Assembly: GCF_006345825.1 (NCBI RefSeq)
Contig: NZ_VCIX01000091.1
Span: 310,001 to 374,000, forward strand
DNA from: Paenibacillus paridis
GTDB lineage: Bacteria > Bacillota > Bacilli > Paenibacillales > Paenibacillaceae
Length of the DNA stretch: 64,000 nucleotides
Direction of reading: 5' to 3'
The notes under the pieces are model-generated. The model was given only the letters and a program-made list of their open reading frames with translations. It made no database searches and was not told the origin of the DNA. A program made the translations under genes and the position numbers. Positions 17,157-24,633 of this stretch are shown piece by piece (the first letter of the stretch is position 1; the number at the start of each line of letters is the position of its first letter).

Positions 17157-17594
17157 ATGGAAGAGATCCCAAAGGAGCAGGTGCTGTTCAAGCGGTCAAT
17201 GCGCTCCGTGCTGGTACTGAGCGTCATTTATGCGGTGGCATGCAACGTGTTTTTGTATGCTGCTTACTTTAACAGTGGCATCATTAAGCTAAGCTATCTG
17301 ATCTGCGTCATCATGATCCTTGCTTTTGCTGCGCCGATTGTAAAGCTATTCAGAAATCGCCATTGGTACTTCCCGGCTTTTATTTTCCTGTTCTGGATTC
17401 CGCTTAGCGTTATTCTTGCTTTTGTCCTCAGCCAAGTGCTGCCGCTATCGGATAACCAAACGGATTTTGGGCTGCTGCTCGTCTATTTTCTGATTTTAAA
17501 CGTTCTCGTTATGGTCCTTGGCCTCTCACTTGGCATGCTTGTGAATGCTTGCTGGTTGTTGTGGGACAAATCGAAGCAAAACCAAAAGCGATAA
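17157..17594 (+). CDS. Hypothetical four-helix membrane protein
   Basis: This 145-residue protein has a basic N-terminal segment and four clear transmembrane helices (starting around VLVLSVIYAVACNVFLYA, LSYLICVIMILAFAAPIV, FPAFIFLFWIPLSVILAFVL and LLVYFLILNVLVMVLGLSL). No family is recognised. It begins two bases after the hisC stop, so it is probably cotranscribed with hisC. Function unknown. Confidence 0.7.
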   Translation: MEEIPKEQVLFKRSMRSVLVLSVIYAVACNVFLYAAYFNSGIIKLSYLICVIMILAFAAPIVKLFRNRHWYFPAFIFLFWIPLSVILAFVLSQVLPLSDNQTDFGLLLVYFLILNVLVMVLGLSLGMLVNACWLLWDKSKQNQKR

Positions 17595-17698
17595 GCGATT
17601 GCCATGCATGTTCTCCTTTGTTGGAAAAGGGGACTTGCATGGCTTTTTTATTCCGAAGAAAGGCCTAAGAACAGCGAAGATTATTCGTGCAAGGCATC

Positions 17699-17727
17699 TT
17701 GACTTTTTACTGCTTTCGCCTTACAAT
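17699..17727 (+). promoter_or_regulatory. Promoter of the tetR-SMR operon
   Basis: TTGACT (17699-17704), a 17-bp spacer and TACAAT (17722-17727) form a near-consensus sigma-A promoter upstream of the TetR-family gene. Confidence 0.75.
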
Positions 17728-17736
17728 TTGTTGAAA

Positions 17737-17750
17737 CTAACGTTCGTTAG
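17737..17750. promoter_or_regulatory. Putative TetR operator
   Basis: CTAACG-TT-CGTTAG is an inverted repeat with perfect 6-bp arms, nine bases past the -10 element. The sequence is typical of TetR/AcrR-family operators. It probably mediates autorepression of the tetR-SMR-SMR operon. Confidence 0.7.
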
Positions 17751-17786
17751 GCAAGGGAACGGACGAAATGGCAGGAGCGATGAAGA

Positions 17787-18392
17787 ATGGATACGGAGCC
17801 TTCGACGTCAGAGAAAATTAAACTGGCAGCGCTAATGATGTTTACGGAGTCGGGATATGAAGGAGCATCCATGTCAGAAATTGCTAAAGCCGTCGGCATC
17901 AAGGCGCCTTCCATATATGCGCATTATAAATCCAAGGAGCAGCTGTTCCTGCAGCTCATTTATCAAGTGATTGCGGAAGAACGGAAGCAATTCATGGAGC
18001 TGCTTCAAAGCATGGAGCAAGAATCGATCAAGCAGCAGGTGCGCCGATTGTTTGGTTTTTTCACTGACTTAGGCCATATGACTACCGGTCAGGCTTTTCT
18101 GAAGCGGACTATTCTTGTTCCTCCAAGGCATCTGCGTGACCAACTGAGACAGGATTTTCTGCGGTACGAACATGAACTAACGGAGGGCATTGTTGCTGTG
18201 CTGCGCAAGGGGGCCTCGGCCGGAATGTTTAACCCCTTGGACGAAGAACGATTGATTGCTGCCTTTTATGTATGCGTAGACGGCATGCTGGTCGAAAACC
18301 AATTATATGAAGAAGAGCTGTTCGAGAAAAGGAAGCAAATGGTGTGGGAATCATTATGGCAGCTTTGGACGATGACAGCGAGAGAGGATTGA
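17787..18392 (+). CDS. TetR/AcrR family transcriptional regulator
   Basis: This 201-residue protein has an N-terminal TetR helix-turn-helix: KIKLAALMMFTESGYEGASM, SEIAKAVGIKAPSIYAHYKS, KEQLFLQLIYQVI. The C-terminal ligand-binding half is variable. AGGAG lies nine bases before ATG. It is immediately followed by two SMR transporter genes and preceded by a promoter with a palindromic operator, so it likely represses the operon until an effluxed compound binds. Confidence 0.93.
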   Translation: MDTEPSTSEKIKLAALMMFTESGYEGASMSEIAKAVGIKAPSIYAHYKSKEQLFLQLIYQVIAEERKQFMELLQSMEQESIKQQVRRLFGFFTDLGHMTTGQAFLKRTILVPPRHLRDQLRQDFLRYEHELTEGIVAVLRKGASAGMFNPLDEERLIAAFYVCVDGMLVENQLYEEELFEKRKQMVWESLWQLWTMTARED

Positions 18393-18398
18393 ACGGCT

Positions 18399-18830
18399 AT
18401 GCAGTGGGTATTTTTGTTATTGGCAGGTTTTCTGGAGGTAGGCTGGACGTTTGGTTTGAAATATTCAGAAGGGTTTACACAGCTTATTCCGAGCATGATT
18501 ACCGTTGTATTGCTTGCTGCAAGCTTTATGCTGTTTGCTCGCGCGATGCGTACGATTGAAATTGGCGTCGCTTATGCCATGTTTACGGGGATCGGGACGG
18601 TAGGTACCGTCATCGCCGGCATACTCGTGCTGAACGAGCCTGCGGATTTCTGGCGCTTGTTTTTTATCGCGCTGTTGGTCGGCGGTATTGTTGGGCTCAA
18701 GCTCGTTTCCAAAGAGAAACCTTTACCGGAGAAAGGCAACCCGACAGCAGAGGCGAATCAGGATCAGGAGCCGTCCTTTATGAATGCAGTAAACTCTGAC
18801 AACAAAGAACGTGAAAAGGTAGGTATTTGA
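18399..18830 (+). CDS. SMR-family efflux subunit (YkkC-like)
   Basis: This four-helix small multidrug resistance protein has the essential membrane-embedded Glu in LLAGFLEVGWTFGLKYSEGF, then VAYAMFTGIGTVGTVIAGI and VGGIVGLKLVS. At 143 residues it carries a roughly 30-residue hydrophilic C-terminal tail absent from standard SMR proteins of about 107 residues. With the next gene it should form an antiparallel heterodimer exporting cationic compounds or guanidine-like substrates, as in YkkCD-type pairs. It starts six bases after the tetR stop. Confidence 0.9.
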   Translation: MQWVFLLLAGFLEVGWTFGLKYSEGFTQLIPSMITVVLLAASFMLFARAMRTIEIGVAYAMFTGIGTVGTVIAGILVLNEPADFWRLFFIALLVGGIVGLKLVSKEKPLPEKGNPTAEANQDQEPSFMNAVNSDNKEREKVGI

Positions 18831-18831
18831 T

Positions 18832-19155
18832 ATGGCTTGGGTATTCTTAATTATTTCCGGCTTGGGCGAGGTCGGTGGCGTGACGTTCATGAAGCTCTCC
18901 GACGGTTTTAAGCGTTGGAAGGGCACGGTTGGCGCTATTGCAGCAGGTTTTGTTAGCTTCTTCTTCTTATCTAAAGCACTTCAGACCATCCCAATCAGCA
19001 CGGCTTACGGAATTTGGACGGGCATCGGCTCGATTGGCAGCGTAATCCTCGGCATGTTCATTTTCGGAGAATCCAGGGATTGGCGCAAAATGCTGTTCTT
19101 GTCTATGATTATTGCCGGAGTTATAGGACTGAAGGTCGTAAGTGGAGGCCACTAA
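18832..19155 (+). CDS. SMR-family efflux subunit (YkkD-like)
   Basis: This 107-residue four-helix protein of standard SMR length has its membrane Glu in IISGLGEVGGVTFMKL, followed by ISTAYGIWTGIGSIGSVILG and IIAGVIGLKVVS. It starts one base after the previous gene, so the two subunits are translationally coupled. Paired SMR genes of unequal sequence usually form a heteromeric pump with opposite membrane orientations. A terminator follows. Confidence 0.92.
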   Translation: MAWVFLIISGLGEVGGVTFMKLSDGFKRWKGTVGAIAAGFVSFFFLSKALQTIPISTAYGIWTGIGSIGSVILGMFIFGESRDWRKMLFLSMIIAGVIGLKVVSGGH

Positions 19156-19170
19156 CATTATGTTTTTTAT

Positions 19171-19219
19171 AGACCATGATTAAGAGCAGTTATTGCTTTT
19201 GATCATGGTCTTTATTTTT
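19171..19219 (+). terminator. Intrinsic terminator after SMR genes
   Basis: AGACCATGAT pairs with ATCATGGTCT, with an inner helix (AAGAGCA / TGCTTTT), followed by TTATTTTTA. Confidence 0.82.
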
Positions 19220-19287
19220 ATAGCTCATGGTCTTACAATGGAGGAGATTATCGGTATAGGATAGGCAAGGAAGAGGAGCTGTACAGG

Positions 19288-19965
19288 ATGGAAGATAAAC
19301 AGCTGGAGACGTATATTGTGCTGATGGAACAGACGCTGCTCTTGGATCTTGAGCTTAACAGCGTGGACCCGACGAACCCCATACGCGTCGATGTGGTGCC
19401 GCGAGGCTGGAAACTGCTCGGAGCGGGCAATTATGCAGGGGTGTTTATGCATAGCGATTATCCGGAGATTGCCGTAAAAGTATATGCGCCTGGACGGGAA
19501 GGCTGGGAAAGCGAATGCGAAGTGTACCGCCGAATCGGTGATCACCCGGCATACTCCAGGTGTTACCATGCAGGAGAGCATAACGGCCATTATTATTTGA
19601 TTTTAAAAAGATTACAAGGCAAGACGCTATATCAATGCATTATCGATGGCGTGGCCATCCCGAAGAAAGCGATTGAGGATATTGATCAAGCGCTGGATTA
19701 TGCTCGCGCAAGGGGGCTGCATCCCCATGATGTGCACGGGAAAAATGTGATGGTAAAGGACGGGCGCGGGATCGTGCTCGACATCTCTGATTTTCTGAAG
19801 GAAGAGCCCTGCCAAATGTGGGATGATTTGAAAAAGGCGTACAATCGCTTTTATATGCCGTTTTTATCCAAAAGGCCCAAGCCGGTTCCCGAATGGGTGC
19901 TCAATGGCGTTCGCAAGGGTTATCGCTGGATGAGAAACTCTTCGGTAACAGGACGCTCGTCCTAA
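19288..19965 (+). CDS. Protein-kinase-like protein
   Basis: This 225-residue protein carries remnants of a Ser/Thr kinase fold: LLGAGNYAGVF (glycine loop), IAVKVYA (ATP-binding Lys), HPHDVHGKNVMV (catalytic loop with Asp and Asn) and VLDISDFLKE in the DFG position. The first 40 residues are not kinase-like, and the C-terminal lobe is short. It resembles small lipopolysaccharide-kinase-like or RIO-like proteins found in Bacillales. Catalysis looks possible, since Lys, Asp and Asn are retained, but the substrate is unknown. GAGGAG precedes ATG; the gene is monocistronic. Confidence 0.78.
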   Translation: MEDKQLETYIVLMEQTLLLDLELNSVDPTNPIRVDVVPRGWKLLGAGNYAGVFMHSDYPEIAVKVYAPGREGWESECEVYRRIGDHPAYSRCYHAGEHNGHYYLILKRLQGKTLYQCIIDGVAIPKKAIEDIDQALDYARARGLHPHDVHGKNVMVKDGRGIVLDISDFLKEEPCQMWDDLKKAYNRFYMPFLSKRPKPVPEWVLNGVRKGYRWMRNSSVTGRSS

Positions 19966-19979
19966 TTCATGAAGCTTTG

Positions 19980-20006
19980 CAGCGGCTGCCTTAAGAGCAG
20001 CCGCTG
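19980..20006. repeat. Perfect 10-bp-stem hairpin between convergent genes
   Basis: CAGCGGCTGC and GCAGCCGCTG pair perfectly around CTTAAGA. No T-run follows on either strand. It lies between the kinase-like gene and the convergent 69-residue gene and may end both transcripts weakly or stabilise their 3' ends. Confidence 0.5.
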
Positions 20007-20049
20007 CCTGGCACAACGTAGCTTCGCAGCATGCTGTACCGCCATCCGT

Positions 20050-20259
20050 TTAATGCTCCTCGTCAAAGGCTTCAAGAAGCCCCTTGGCAAGGTCGGCGTC
20101 CTTTTTAAGCACATGAATCCGTCTCAAGGAATTGCCTTCAATGGTAATTTTGGATTTCAAGCCATTTGCTTTGAAGTGGGCCTGCAATCGGTCAATCAGC
20201 TCCGATCTTGATCCCCCCTCCGTACGAACGGGTATCCAACGATTCCAAAATAATGCCAT
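20050..20259 (-). CDS. Small conserved-looking hypothetical protein (69 aa)
   Basis: This 69-residue protein starts at ATG behind the perfect ribosome binding site AAGGAGGTGACGCATA. The composition is ordinary for a folded protein: MALFWNRWIPVRTEGG, SRSELIDRLQAHFKANGLKS, then KITIEGNSLRRIHVLKKDAD and LAKGLLEAFDEEH. The alternating beta-alpha pattern suggests a small ferredoxin-like fold (compare DUF2007-type proteins), but no family is firmly recognised. A palindromic operator candidate lies just upstream of its ribosome binding site. Confidence 0.62.
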   Translation of the reverse strand: MALFWNRWIPVRTEGGSRSELIDRLQAHFKANGLKSKITIEGNSLRRIHVLKKDADLAKGLLEAFDEEH

Positions 20260-20277
20260 TATGCGTCACCTCCTTAA

Positions 20278-20296
20278 AGTTTTACAAAGTAAAACT
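20278..20296. promoter_or_regulatory. Inverted repeat upstream of the 69-aa gene
   Basis: AGTTTTAC-AAA-GTAAAACT has perfect 8-bp arms and a 3-bp spacer. It ends right at the ribosome binding site of the minus-strand 69-residue gene, so it could be a repressor operator. The remaining stretch up to 20488 holds nothing else recognised. Confidence 0.5.
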
Positions 20297-20488
20297 AGTT
20301 TAGGAAGCATGTGCTCCGCGGTTAGGATGAAAAACCGAATGAAGATGCACAATTCATATTTATTCAAGGAAAGCAATCAATCATGCCAACCTGTGAAAAA
20401 AAACTTTGCGAGCAGCATCCAAAATCTGATAGAGAATATCTCTATATGCACTGTCGTATGCTAATGAAGGAAACAGGCGGCCTGGCTA

Positions 20489-20523
20489 TTGACAAACGTA
20501 ACTGTAACTGATAAAATTACAGT
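20489..20523 (+). promoter_or_regulatory. Promoter and operator of the Rrf2 regulator
   Basis: TTGACA (20489-20494), a 17-bp spacer and TAAAAT (20512-20517) form the promoter. The inverted repeat ACTGTAA-N9-TTACAGT (20501-20523) overlaps the spacer and -10 element. The placement fits autorepression by the Rrf2-type protein encoded downstream. Confidence 0.72.
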
Positions 20524-20546
20524 ACAAAGCAAGGAGGCCCGTAACA

Positions 20547-20966
20547 GTGAACAGCGAATTTACGATTGCCGTACACAGTCTCGTTTACTTGGCTTATTTG
20601 CCGGAGAGAATGGCGAGCAGCGATATGATTGCCGAAAATGTGGGTACACATTCTGCACGCGTTCGGAAGGTAATGAGTGGTTTGCGCCGCAGTGGCTATG
20701 TGGATACGCGCGAAGGCTCAGGAGGCGGCTATAGGCTGACGATTGATCCAAGCGTCGTTACTTTAGCGGATATTTATCGCGTCATGGCACAAGGCTCGCT
20801 CATTCCGAGCTGGTGCTCAGGCAATCCAGAGATGGATTGCGTCGTTGGATCGAATATGAACGAAGTGATGTTCGGTATTTTTTGTACGGCGGAGAAGCAG
20901 CTGGAAAGCCATTTTAGCGCGATAACGATTCAGGATGTGCTGAAGAAAATCCATGCCTGTGGTTAG
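20547..20966 (+). CDS. Rrf2 family transcriptional regulator (YwnA-like)
   Basis: This 139-residue Rrf2 protein starts at GTG after AAGGAGG. The winged helix is at the N-terminus: FTIAVHSLVYLAYLPERMAS, SSDMIAENVGTHSARVRKVM, GYVDTREGSGGGYRLT. It lacks the closely spaced three-Cys cluster of iron-sulfur members such as IscR and NsrR; its Cys residues (WCSGNPEMDC and FCTAEK) are widely spaced. That places it nearer the YwnA/CymR side of the family. It most likely represses its own promoter through the inverted repeat described above. Signal and other targets are unknown. Confidence 0.88.
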   Translation: MNSEFTIAVHSLVYLAYLPERMASSDMIAENVGTHSARVRKVMSGLRRSGYVDTREGSGGGYRLTIDPSVVTLADIYRVMAQGSLIPSWCSGNPEMDCVVGSNMNEVMFGIFCTAEKQLESHFSAITIQDVLKKIHACG

Positions 20967-21041
20967 CAGATGATGTTTCAATAAACGGTGAGACGGGTAT
21001 TCCCTTAATCATACACACATTGTTTGGAGAGGATGATTGAC

Positions 21042-21353
21042 ATGGCAGTAGCATTGACAAAAGAGAACTTTACCGAGAGCATTCAAAGCGGCGTTTCCCT
21101 TGTAGATTTCTGGGCACCATGGTGCGGACCTTGCAAAATGCAGCTTCCGATCGTTGAGGAGCTTTCCACTGAATTGGAAGGCCAAGCTGTAATCGCAAAA
21201 ATCAACGTGGATGAGCAGCCTGAGCTTGCTTCCCAATTCGGCGTAATGAGTATCCCAACGCTTATTTTGTTCAAAGACGGTCAACCCGTTGACAAAATGG
21301 TTGGCGTACAAAGCAAAGATGCGTTGAAAGCAAAAATCTCTGGTCAAATGTAA
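21042..21353 (+). CDS. trxA: Thioredoxin
   Basis: This 103-residue protein has the canonical active site WAPWCGPCK (Cys28 and Cys31) and the cis-proline loop MSIPTLILFKDGQPV. It reduces disulfides in cytoplasmic proteins and can serve peroxidases such as the Gpx enzyme at 6 kb. The ATG at 21042 gives the usual thioredoxin N-terminus (MAVALTKENF) and follows GAGAGGA. It lies directly after the Rrf2 gene on the same strand and ends at a strong terminator. Many Bacillales have more than one thioredoxin, so this may not be the essential copy. Confidence 0.95.
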   Translation: MAVALTKENFTESIQSGVSLVDFWAPWCGPCKMQLPIVEELSTELEGQAVIAKINVDEQPELASQFGVMSIPTLILFKDGQPVDKMVGVQSKDALKAKISGQM

Positions 21354-21384
21354 GCAACTTTTCGAAGCAAGCCTTCGTCTAAAT

Positions 21385-21430
21385 ATCGTCTGGTATCAGT
21401 TAGATCTGATCGCCAGGCGGTATTTTTTTT
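21385..21430 (+). terminator. Intrinsic terminator after trxA
   Basis: ATCGTCTGGTATCAG pairs with CTGATCGCCAGGCGGT around TTAGAT and is followed by a run of T, about 30 bp after the trxA stop. Confidence 0.85.
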
Positions 21431-21623
21431 CATGTTATCCACTCATTTTCTATTATTTTTTTGCTATATTAGTAAACAACTGGTTATTCTGTTCACGGAT
21501 TTTCTACAGTTTTTACACAAATTCACAATCGTTTCTGTTGCTTTCTAATAGAGTTATCTAGTAGAATTGATATAATTGTGCGCATCGGCGTGCCCAAACT
21601 ATGATTGATGGAGTGATGGTGGA

Positions 21624-22406
21624 GTGAACGCAGTCATGACGAAAAAGGACAGCAAGATAACCGGAGAGTCTCTGCGACAAGGTTTGACGTCTTCCAAAAT
21701 ATTGATTATTATCCCGGCTTATAACGAAGAGCACAGCATAAGCCATGTGATCAATGATGTGAAGACGCATTGCCCGTCCGCTCACATATTGGTCATTAAT
21801 GACGGCTCGAAGGACCGTACCCGAGAAGTGGCTGAAGCAAATGGCGCTGCCGTTGTTACGCTTCCAACTAACTTGGGTATTGGCGGCGCTATGCAGACCG
21901 GATATCGCTATGCTTTTCGCTACGGCTATGACGTTGCTGTTCAAGTCGACGGCGATGGCCAGCATAAAGCAGAGCAGCTTCATCTTATTCTTGAACCTGT
22001 CCTTAGCGGCCAAGCTGATTTGGCGATCGGCTCACGCTTCATTGAACAAACGGGGTTTCTTTCTTCGGCCTCCCGCAGAGCAGGAATTAAAATTTTGTCC
22101 ACCATCGTCAGCGCAATGACGCGCAAGCGTGTCCTGGATGTAACATCGGGCTTCCGTGCGGCCAACAAGCGTGCGATTGCCGTATTCCAAAGCGACTATG
22201 CCACTGACTATCCAGAGGTGGATTCTATTGTGCTTATCCATCGCAGCGGATTGCGCACGAGCGAGGTTGCTGTCGTTATGGACGCCCGTACCGGCGGCAA
22301 ATCGTCAATAAATGCCATGCGTTCGGTGTATTATATGATTAAAGTAACGTTGGCGCTGTTTATCCGAAGCTTGAAGACAACGAAGCCAGTCGAAGTTCAG
22401 TCATAA
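21624..22406 (+). CDS. Family 2 glycosyltransferase (DPM1/DPG synthase type)
   Basis: This 260-residue cytoplasmic GT-A enzyme has IIIPAYNEEHSISHVI, LVINDGSKDRTREVA, VVTLPTNLGIGGAMQTGYRY, AVQVDGDGQHKAEQL (DxD-like site) and AIGSRFIEQTGF. It resembles dolichyl/undecaprenyl-phosphate glycosyltransferases that load a sugar onto a lipid carrier. GTG at 21624 is taken as start; ATG at 21636 after GGTGGAG is equally possible. With the next three genes it forms a typical set: lipid-linked sugar synthesis, membrane adaptor, flippase, membrane glycosyltransferase. Confidence 0.92.
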   Translation: MNAVMTKKDSKITGESLRQGLTSSKILIIIPAYNEEHSISHVINDVKTHCPSAHILVINDGSKDRTREVAEANGAAVVTLPTNLGIGGAMQTGYRYAFRYGYDVAVQVDGDGQHKAEQLHLILEPVLSGQADLAIGSRFIEQTGFLSSASRRAGIKILSTIVSAMTRKRVLDVTSGFRAANKRAIAVFQSDYATDYPEVDSIVLIHRSGLRTSEVAVVMDARTGGKSSINAMRSVYYMIKVTLALFIRSLKTTKPVEVQS

Positions 22407-22471
22407 CCGTTAGCGGATGCTTACGAAGAGGGTTTTGCTTTAGAACAGCAAAGCTACAAGGAGGATACACC

Positions 22472-22816
22472 ATGCAAGCCTTGTGGATTATCACAAGTAT
22501 AGGTTTTTTATTTGTGCTGATTATGTTAATTAACAGAAGATTGCTGCGCGAGCAGTATTCGATGCTTTGGCTGTTATTTGGTGTTGTTATGTTGATTCTA
22601 TCCGTGCGCGTTCAAATTATTGATACGCTTGCTCACGCGATTGGAATCAATTACGCGCCGGCATTATTATTTTTGGTCGGTATTTTATTTTGTATTGCAC
22701 TGATCTTGCACCTTACGGTCATCGTCTCCAAGCTGTCGGAGAAGGTCATTCGTCTTACTCAGGAGCTGGGCATTTTGCATCACGAATTACATGAACGTAA
22801 AAGGTCGGATTCCTAA
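22472..22816 (+). CDS. DUF2304 membrane protein
   Basis: This 114-residue protein has three transmembrane helices (ITSIGFLFVLIMLINRRL, YSMLWLLFGVVMLILSV and NYAPALLFLVGILFCIALIL) and a C-terminal coiled coil (VIRLTQELGILHHELHER). The length, RRLLREQYSMLWLLFG and the closing coiled coil match DUF2304, usually found beside GT2 enzymes such as the one upstream. It probably supports lipid-linked sugar transfer. Its stop overlaps the next start by one base. Confidence 0.88.
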   Translation: MQALWIITSIGFLFVLIMLINRRLLREQYSMLWLLFGVVMLILSVRVQIIDTLAHAIGINYAPALLFLVGILFCIALILHLTVIVSKLSEKVIRLTQELGILHHELHERKRSDS

Positions 22817-23160
22817 TGGCTTATATTGTATTGTTCTTTAATATCTTGCTGCTTGTATCGGGACAATTGCTCTGGAAAACAGGAATGAACAAGCTTGATA
22901 CATCCAAGGGCGATTCTTGGATGACATTGTTATGGTCGCCGCATATTTGGTCTGGCCTTGTGCTGTATGGGATTGCAACGGTTTTGTGGCTTTATGTGCT
23001 TAAGAAGCTGCCGCTTAGCCTAGCGTATCCGCTGCAAAGCCTCGCCTATGTAATTGCATTGGTAGCAGCCGTATTTATTTTCCATGAATCGGTTCCGTTT
23101 CAACGGTGGGTTGGAGTTGCCATCATCTTAGTTGGCGTTATCGTTTTGGCATGGAAATGA
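22816..23160 (+). CDS. EamA/SMR-like transporter (putative lipid-linked sugar flippase)
   Basis: This 114-residue, four-helix protein of the drug/metabolite transporter superfamily shows VSGQLLWKTGMNKLD, VLYGIATVLWLYVLKKLPLS, LAYPLQSLAYVIALVAAVFI and FQRWVGVAIILVGVIVLAW. The size and motifs match ArnE/ArnF-like half-transporters. Its place between a GT2/DUF2304 pair and a polytopic glycosyltransferase suggests it flips an undecaprenyl-phosphate sugar. That is inference from context. Confidence 0.85.
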   Translation: MAYIVLFFNILLLVSGQLLWKTGMNKLDTSKGDSWMTLLWSPHIWSGLVLYGIATVLWLYVLKKLPLSLAYPLQSLAYVIALVAAVFIFHESVPFQRWVGVAIILVGVIVLAWK

Positions 23161-23192
23161 TCGGATGCTAGGAATGAGGGGGATTTTCAAAA

Positions 23193-24461
23193 GTGATGGA
23201 ATGGCTTAGAAAAAACAAAGCCTGGACGATAACGATCGTCCTTATTTTTGTGATAGCCGCATGGCTAAGGGCAGATTTTCTGACTTCAGTTACACATACA
23301 GTCTCGCATGATACCAAATATTATGACGAGATGGTCCACCGATTGCTTGACAAAGGGATTTATGCTTATAAAGAAGAGGTTCCTAACGCTAGGGTAACGC
23401 CAGGTTATCCATTATTTATGACTGCGATGTATTTGGTAGCTGATCAGATCAACGTTGAGCCTTTTCCTCTTATCAGGTGGGTGCAGGTACTTGTCAGCTT
23501 GGCTACTTTGGTTCTGATTTATTTGATTGCTTTCCAATCGACAAGAAACAAATGGGTAGCTATTATCGCGCTGTTTATCTCAGCGATTTATCATCCTTTT
23601 ATTTGGGCTAACGGAGCTGTGCTCACCGAAACGCTTGCGTTATTTTTCCTAATGGGATACTTATCCATGCAACTACATGCCTTCCGCACGCAGCGAAAGC
23701 GGGATGCTGCCATGGCAGGCTTATTGTTAGGGGTTACGGTGCTCGTAAGAGCCGAATTCCTTCCGCTGTTTGTTCCGCTTTATGGAGTGTTTCTGCTTCA
23801 GCAATGGTTCAGCAAACCGAAAGAAGGCTTGATGGTGTCACGGCCTTCCAAGCTTGCTGTCTTCAAGAAAGTAGCGCTTCTTGGCATTATTACAGGCTTG
23901 TGCTTATCGGCAACGATGCTGCCTTGGTGGATTCGCAATGTTGTGTCATTGAATGAATTTGTTCTGACGGCTTCACAGTCCAACCCGTTCAAGGCTGGTA
24001 CATACCCGAATAAGGATTATACCGACAAAATCGTTGAGCAAAACGGCATGTCTCAGGATGAATATGCGTGGGCGCGCATTAAGGCCGGTTTTACGCAGCA
24101 AACCTGGAAGTACGTGAAATGGTATACAGTAGGAAAGCTTAAATATACCTATACTCACATGTTCTTTGGTTCGGGGCATTCACCGATTTACCATGCGTAC
24201 CCTAATGTTGCGTACTTACATGTTTTTATCATATACAGCACGATTATTCCTTTACTGGCGCTTGTGTGGAGATGGCGACATCCGGCTGCCATGCTGGCTG
24301 TAGTCATTATTATCATGACGATGATCCGACTCGTCTTCGTACCGGAATATCGATATAACTTCACGGTTATGCCGCTGTTCATAATTTTGTCTACATGGCT
24401 TGGGGTTTATATATTACAAAAGATCGGGACGTTCATTGCACAAAGAAAAACGGCGCCATAG
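23193..24461 (+). CDS. GT39/ArnT-like membrane glycosyltransferase
   Basis: This 422-residue polytopic protein has about ten predicted helices. The N-terminal loop SHDTKYYDEMVHRLLDKGIY carries the acidic residues expected in PMT/ArnT-type GT-C enzymes, followed by PGYPLFMTAMYLV. The interior TLPWW-like motif is present as TMLPWWIRNVVS. It should transfer a sugar from an undecaprenyl-phosphate donor to a surface acceptor on the outer face of the membrane. It is the last gene of the four-gene glycosylation module and ends at a terminator. The acceptor (teichoic acid, protein or other polymer) is unknown. Confidence 0.88.
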   Translation: MMEWLRKNKAWTITIVLIFVIAAWLRADFLTSVTHTVSHDTKYYDEMVHRLLDKGIYAYKEEVPNARVTPGYPLFMTAMYLVADQINVEPFPLIRWVQVLVSLATLVLIYLIAFQSTRNKWVAIIALFISAIYHPFIWANGAVLTETLALFFLMGYLSMQLHAFRTQRKRDAAMAGLLLGVTVLVRAEFLPLFVPLYGVFLLQQWFSKPKEGLMVSRPSKLAVFKKVALLGIITGLCLSATMLPWWIRNVVSLNEFVLTASQSNPFKAGTYPNKDYTDKIVEQNGMSQDEYAWARIKAGFTQQTWKYVKWYTVGKLKYTYTHMFFGSGHSPIYHAYPNVAYLHVFIIYSTIIPLLALVWRWRHPAAMLAVVIIIMTMIRLVFVPEYRYNFTVMPLFIILSTWLGVYILQKIGTFIAQRKTAP

Positions 24462-24477
24462 TCCTATTCACTGTTAA

Positions 24478-24517
24478 GAGACTGATTTCCTGAATAATAG
24501 GAGTCAGTCTTTTTTTG
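24478..24517 (+). terminator. Intrinsic terminator after glycosylation operon
   Basis: AGACTGATTTCCT pairs with AGGAGTCAGTCT around GAATAAT and is followed by TTTTTTT. Confidence 0.87.
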
Positions 24518-24633
24518 CTTTCTTACTGTTCTGCGAAAAACGGCTTCGTCGTCCTCCACTTGCATTGCAACCTTTCCTCTGTATTCTCCGTCTAATTTAT
24601 GAATTATATGGAAAAGCATTGGAGGGGTTATTA

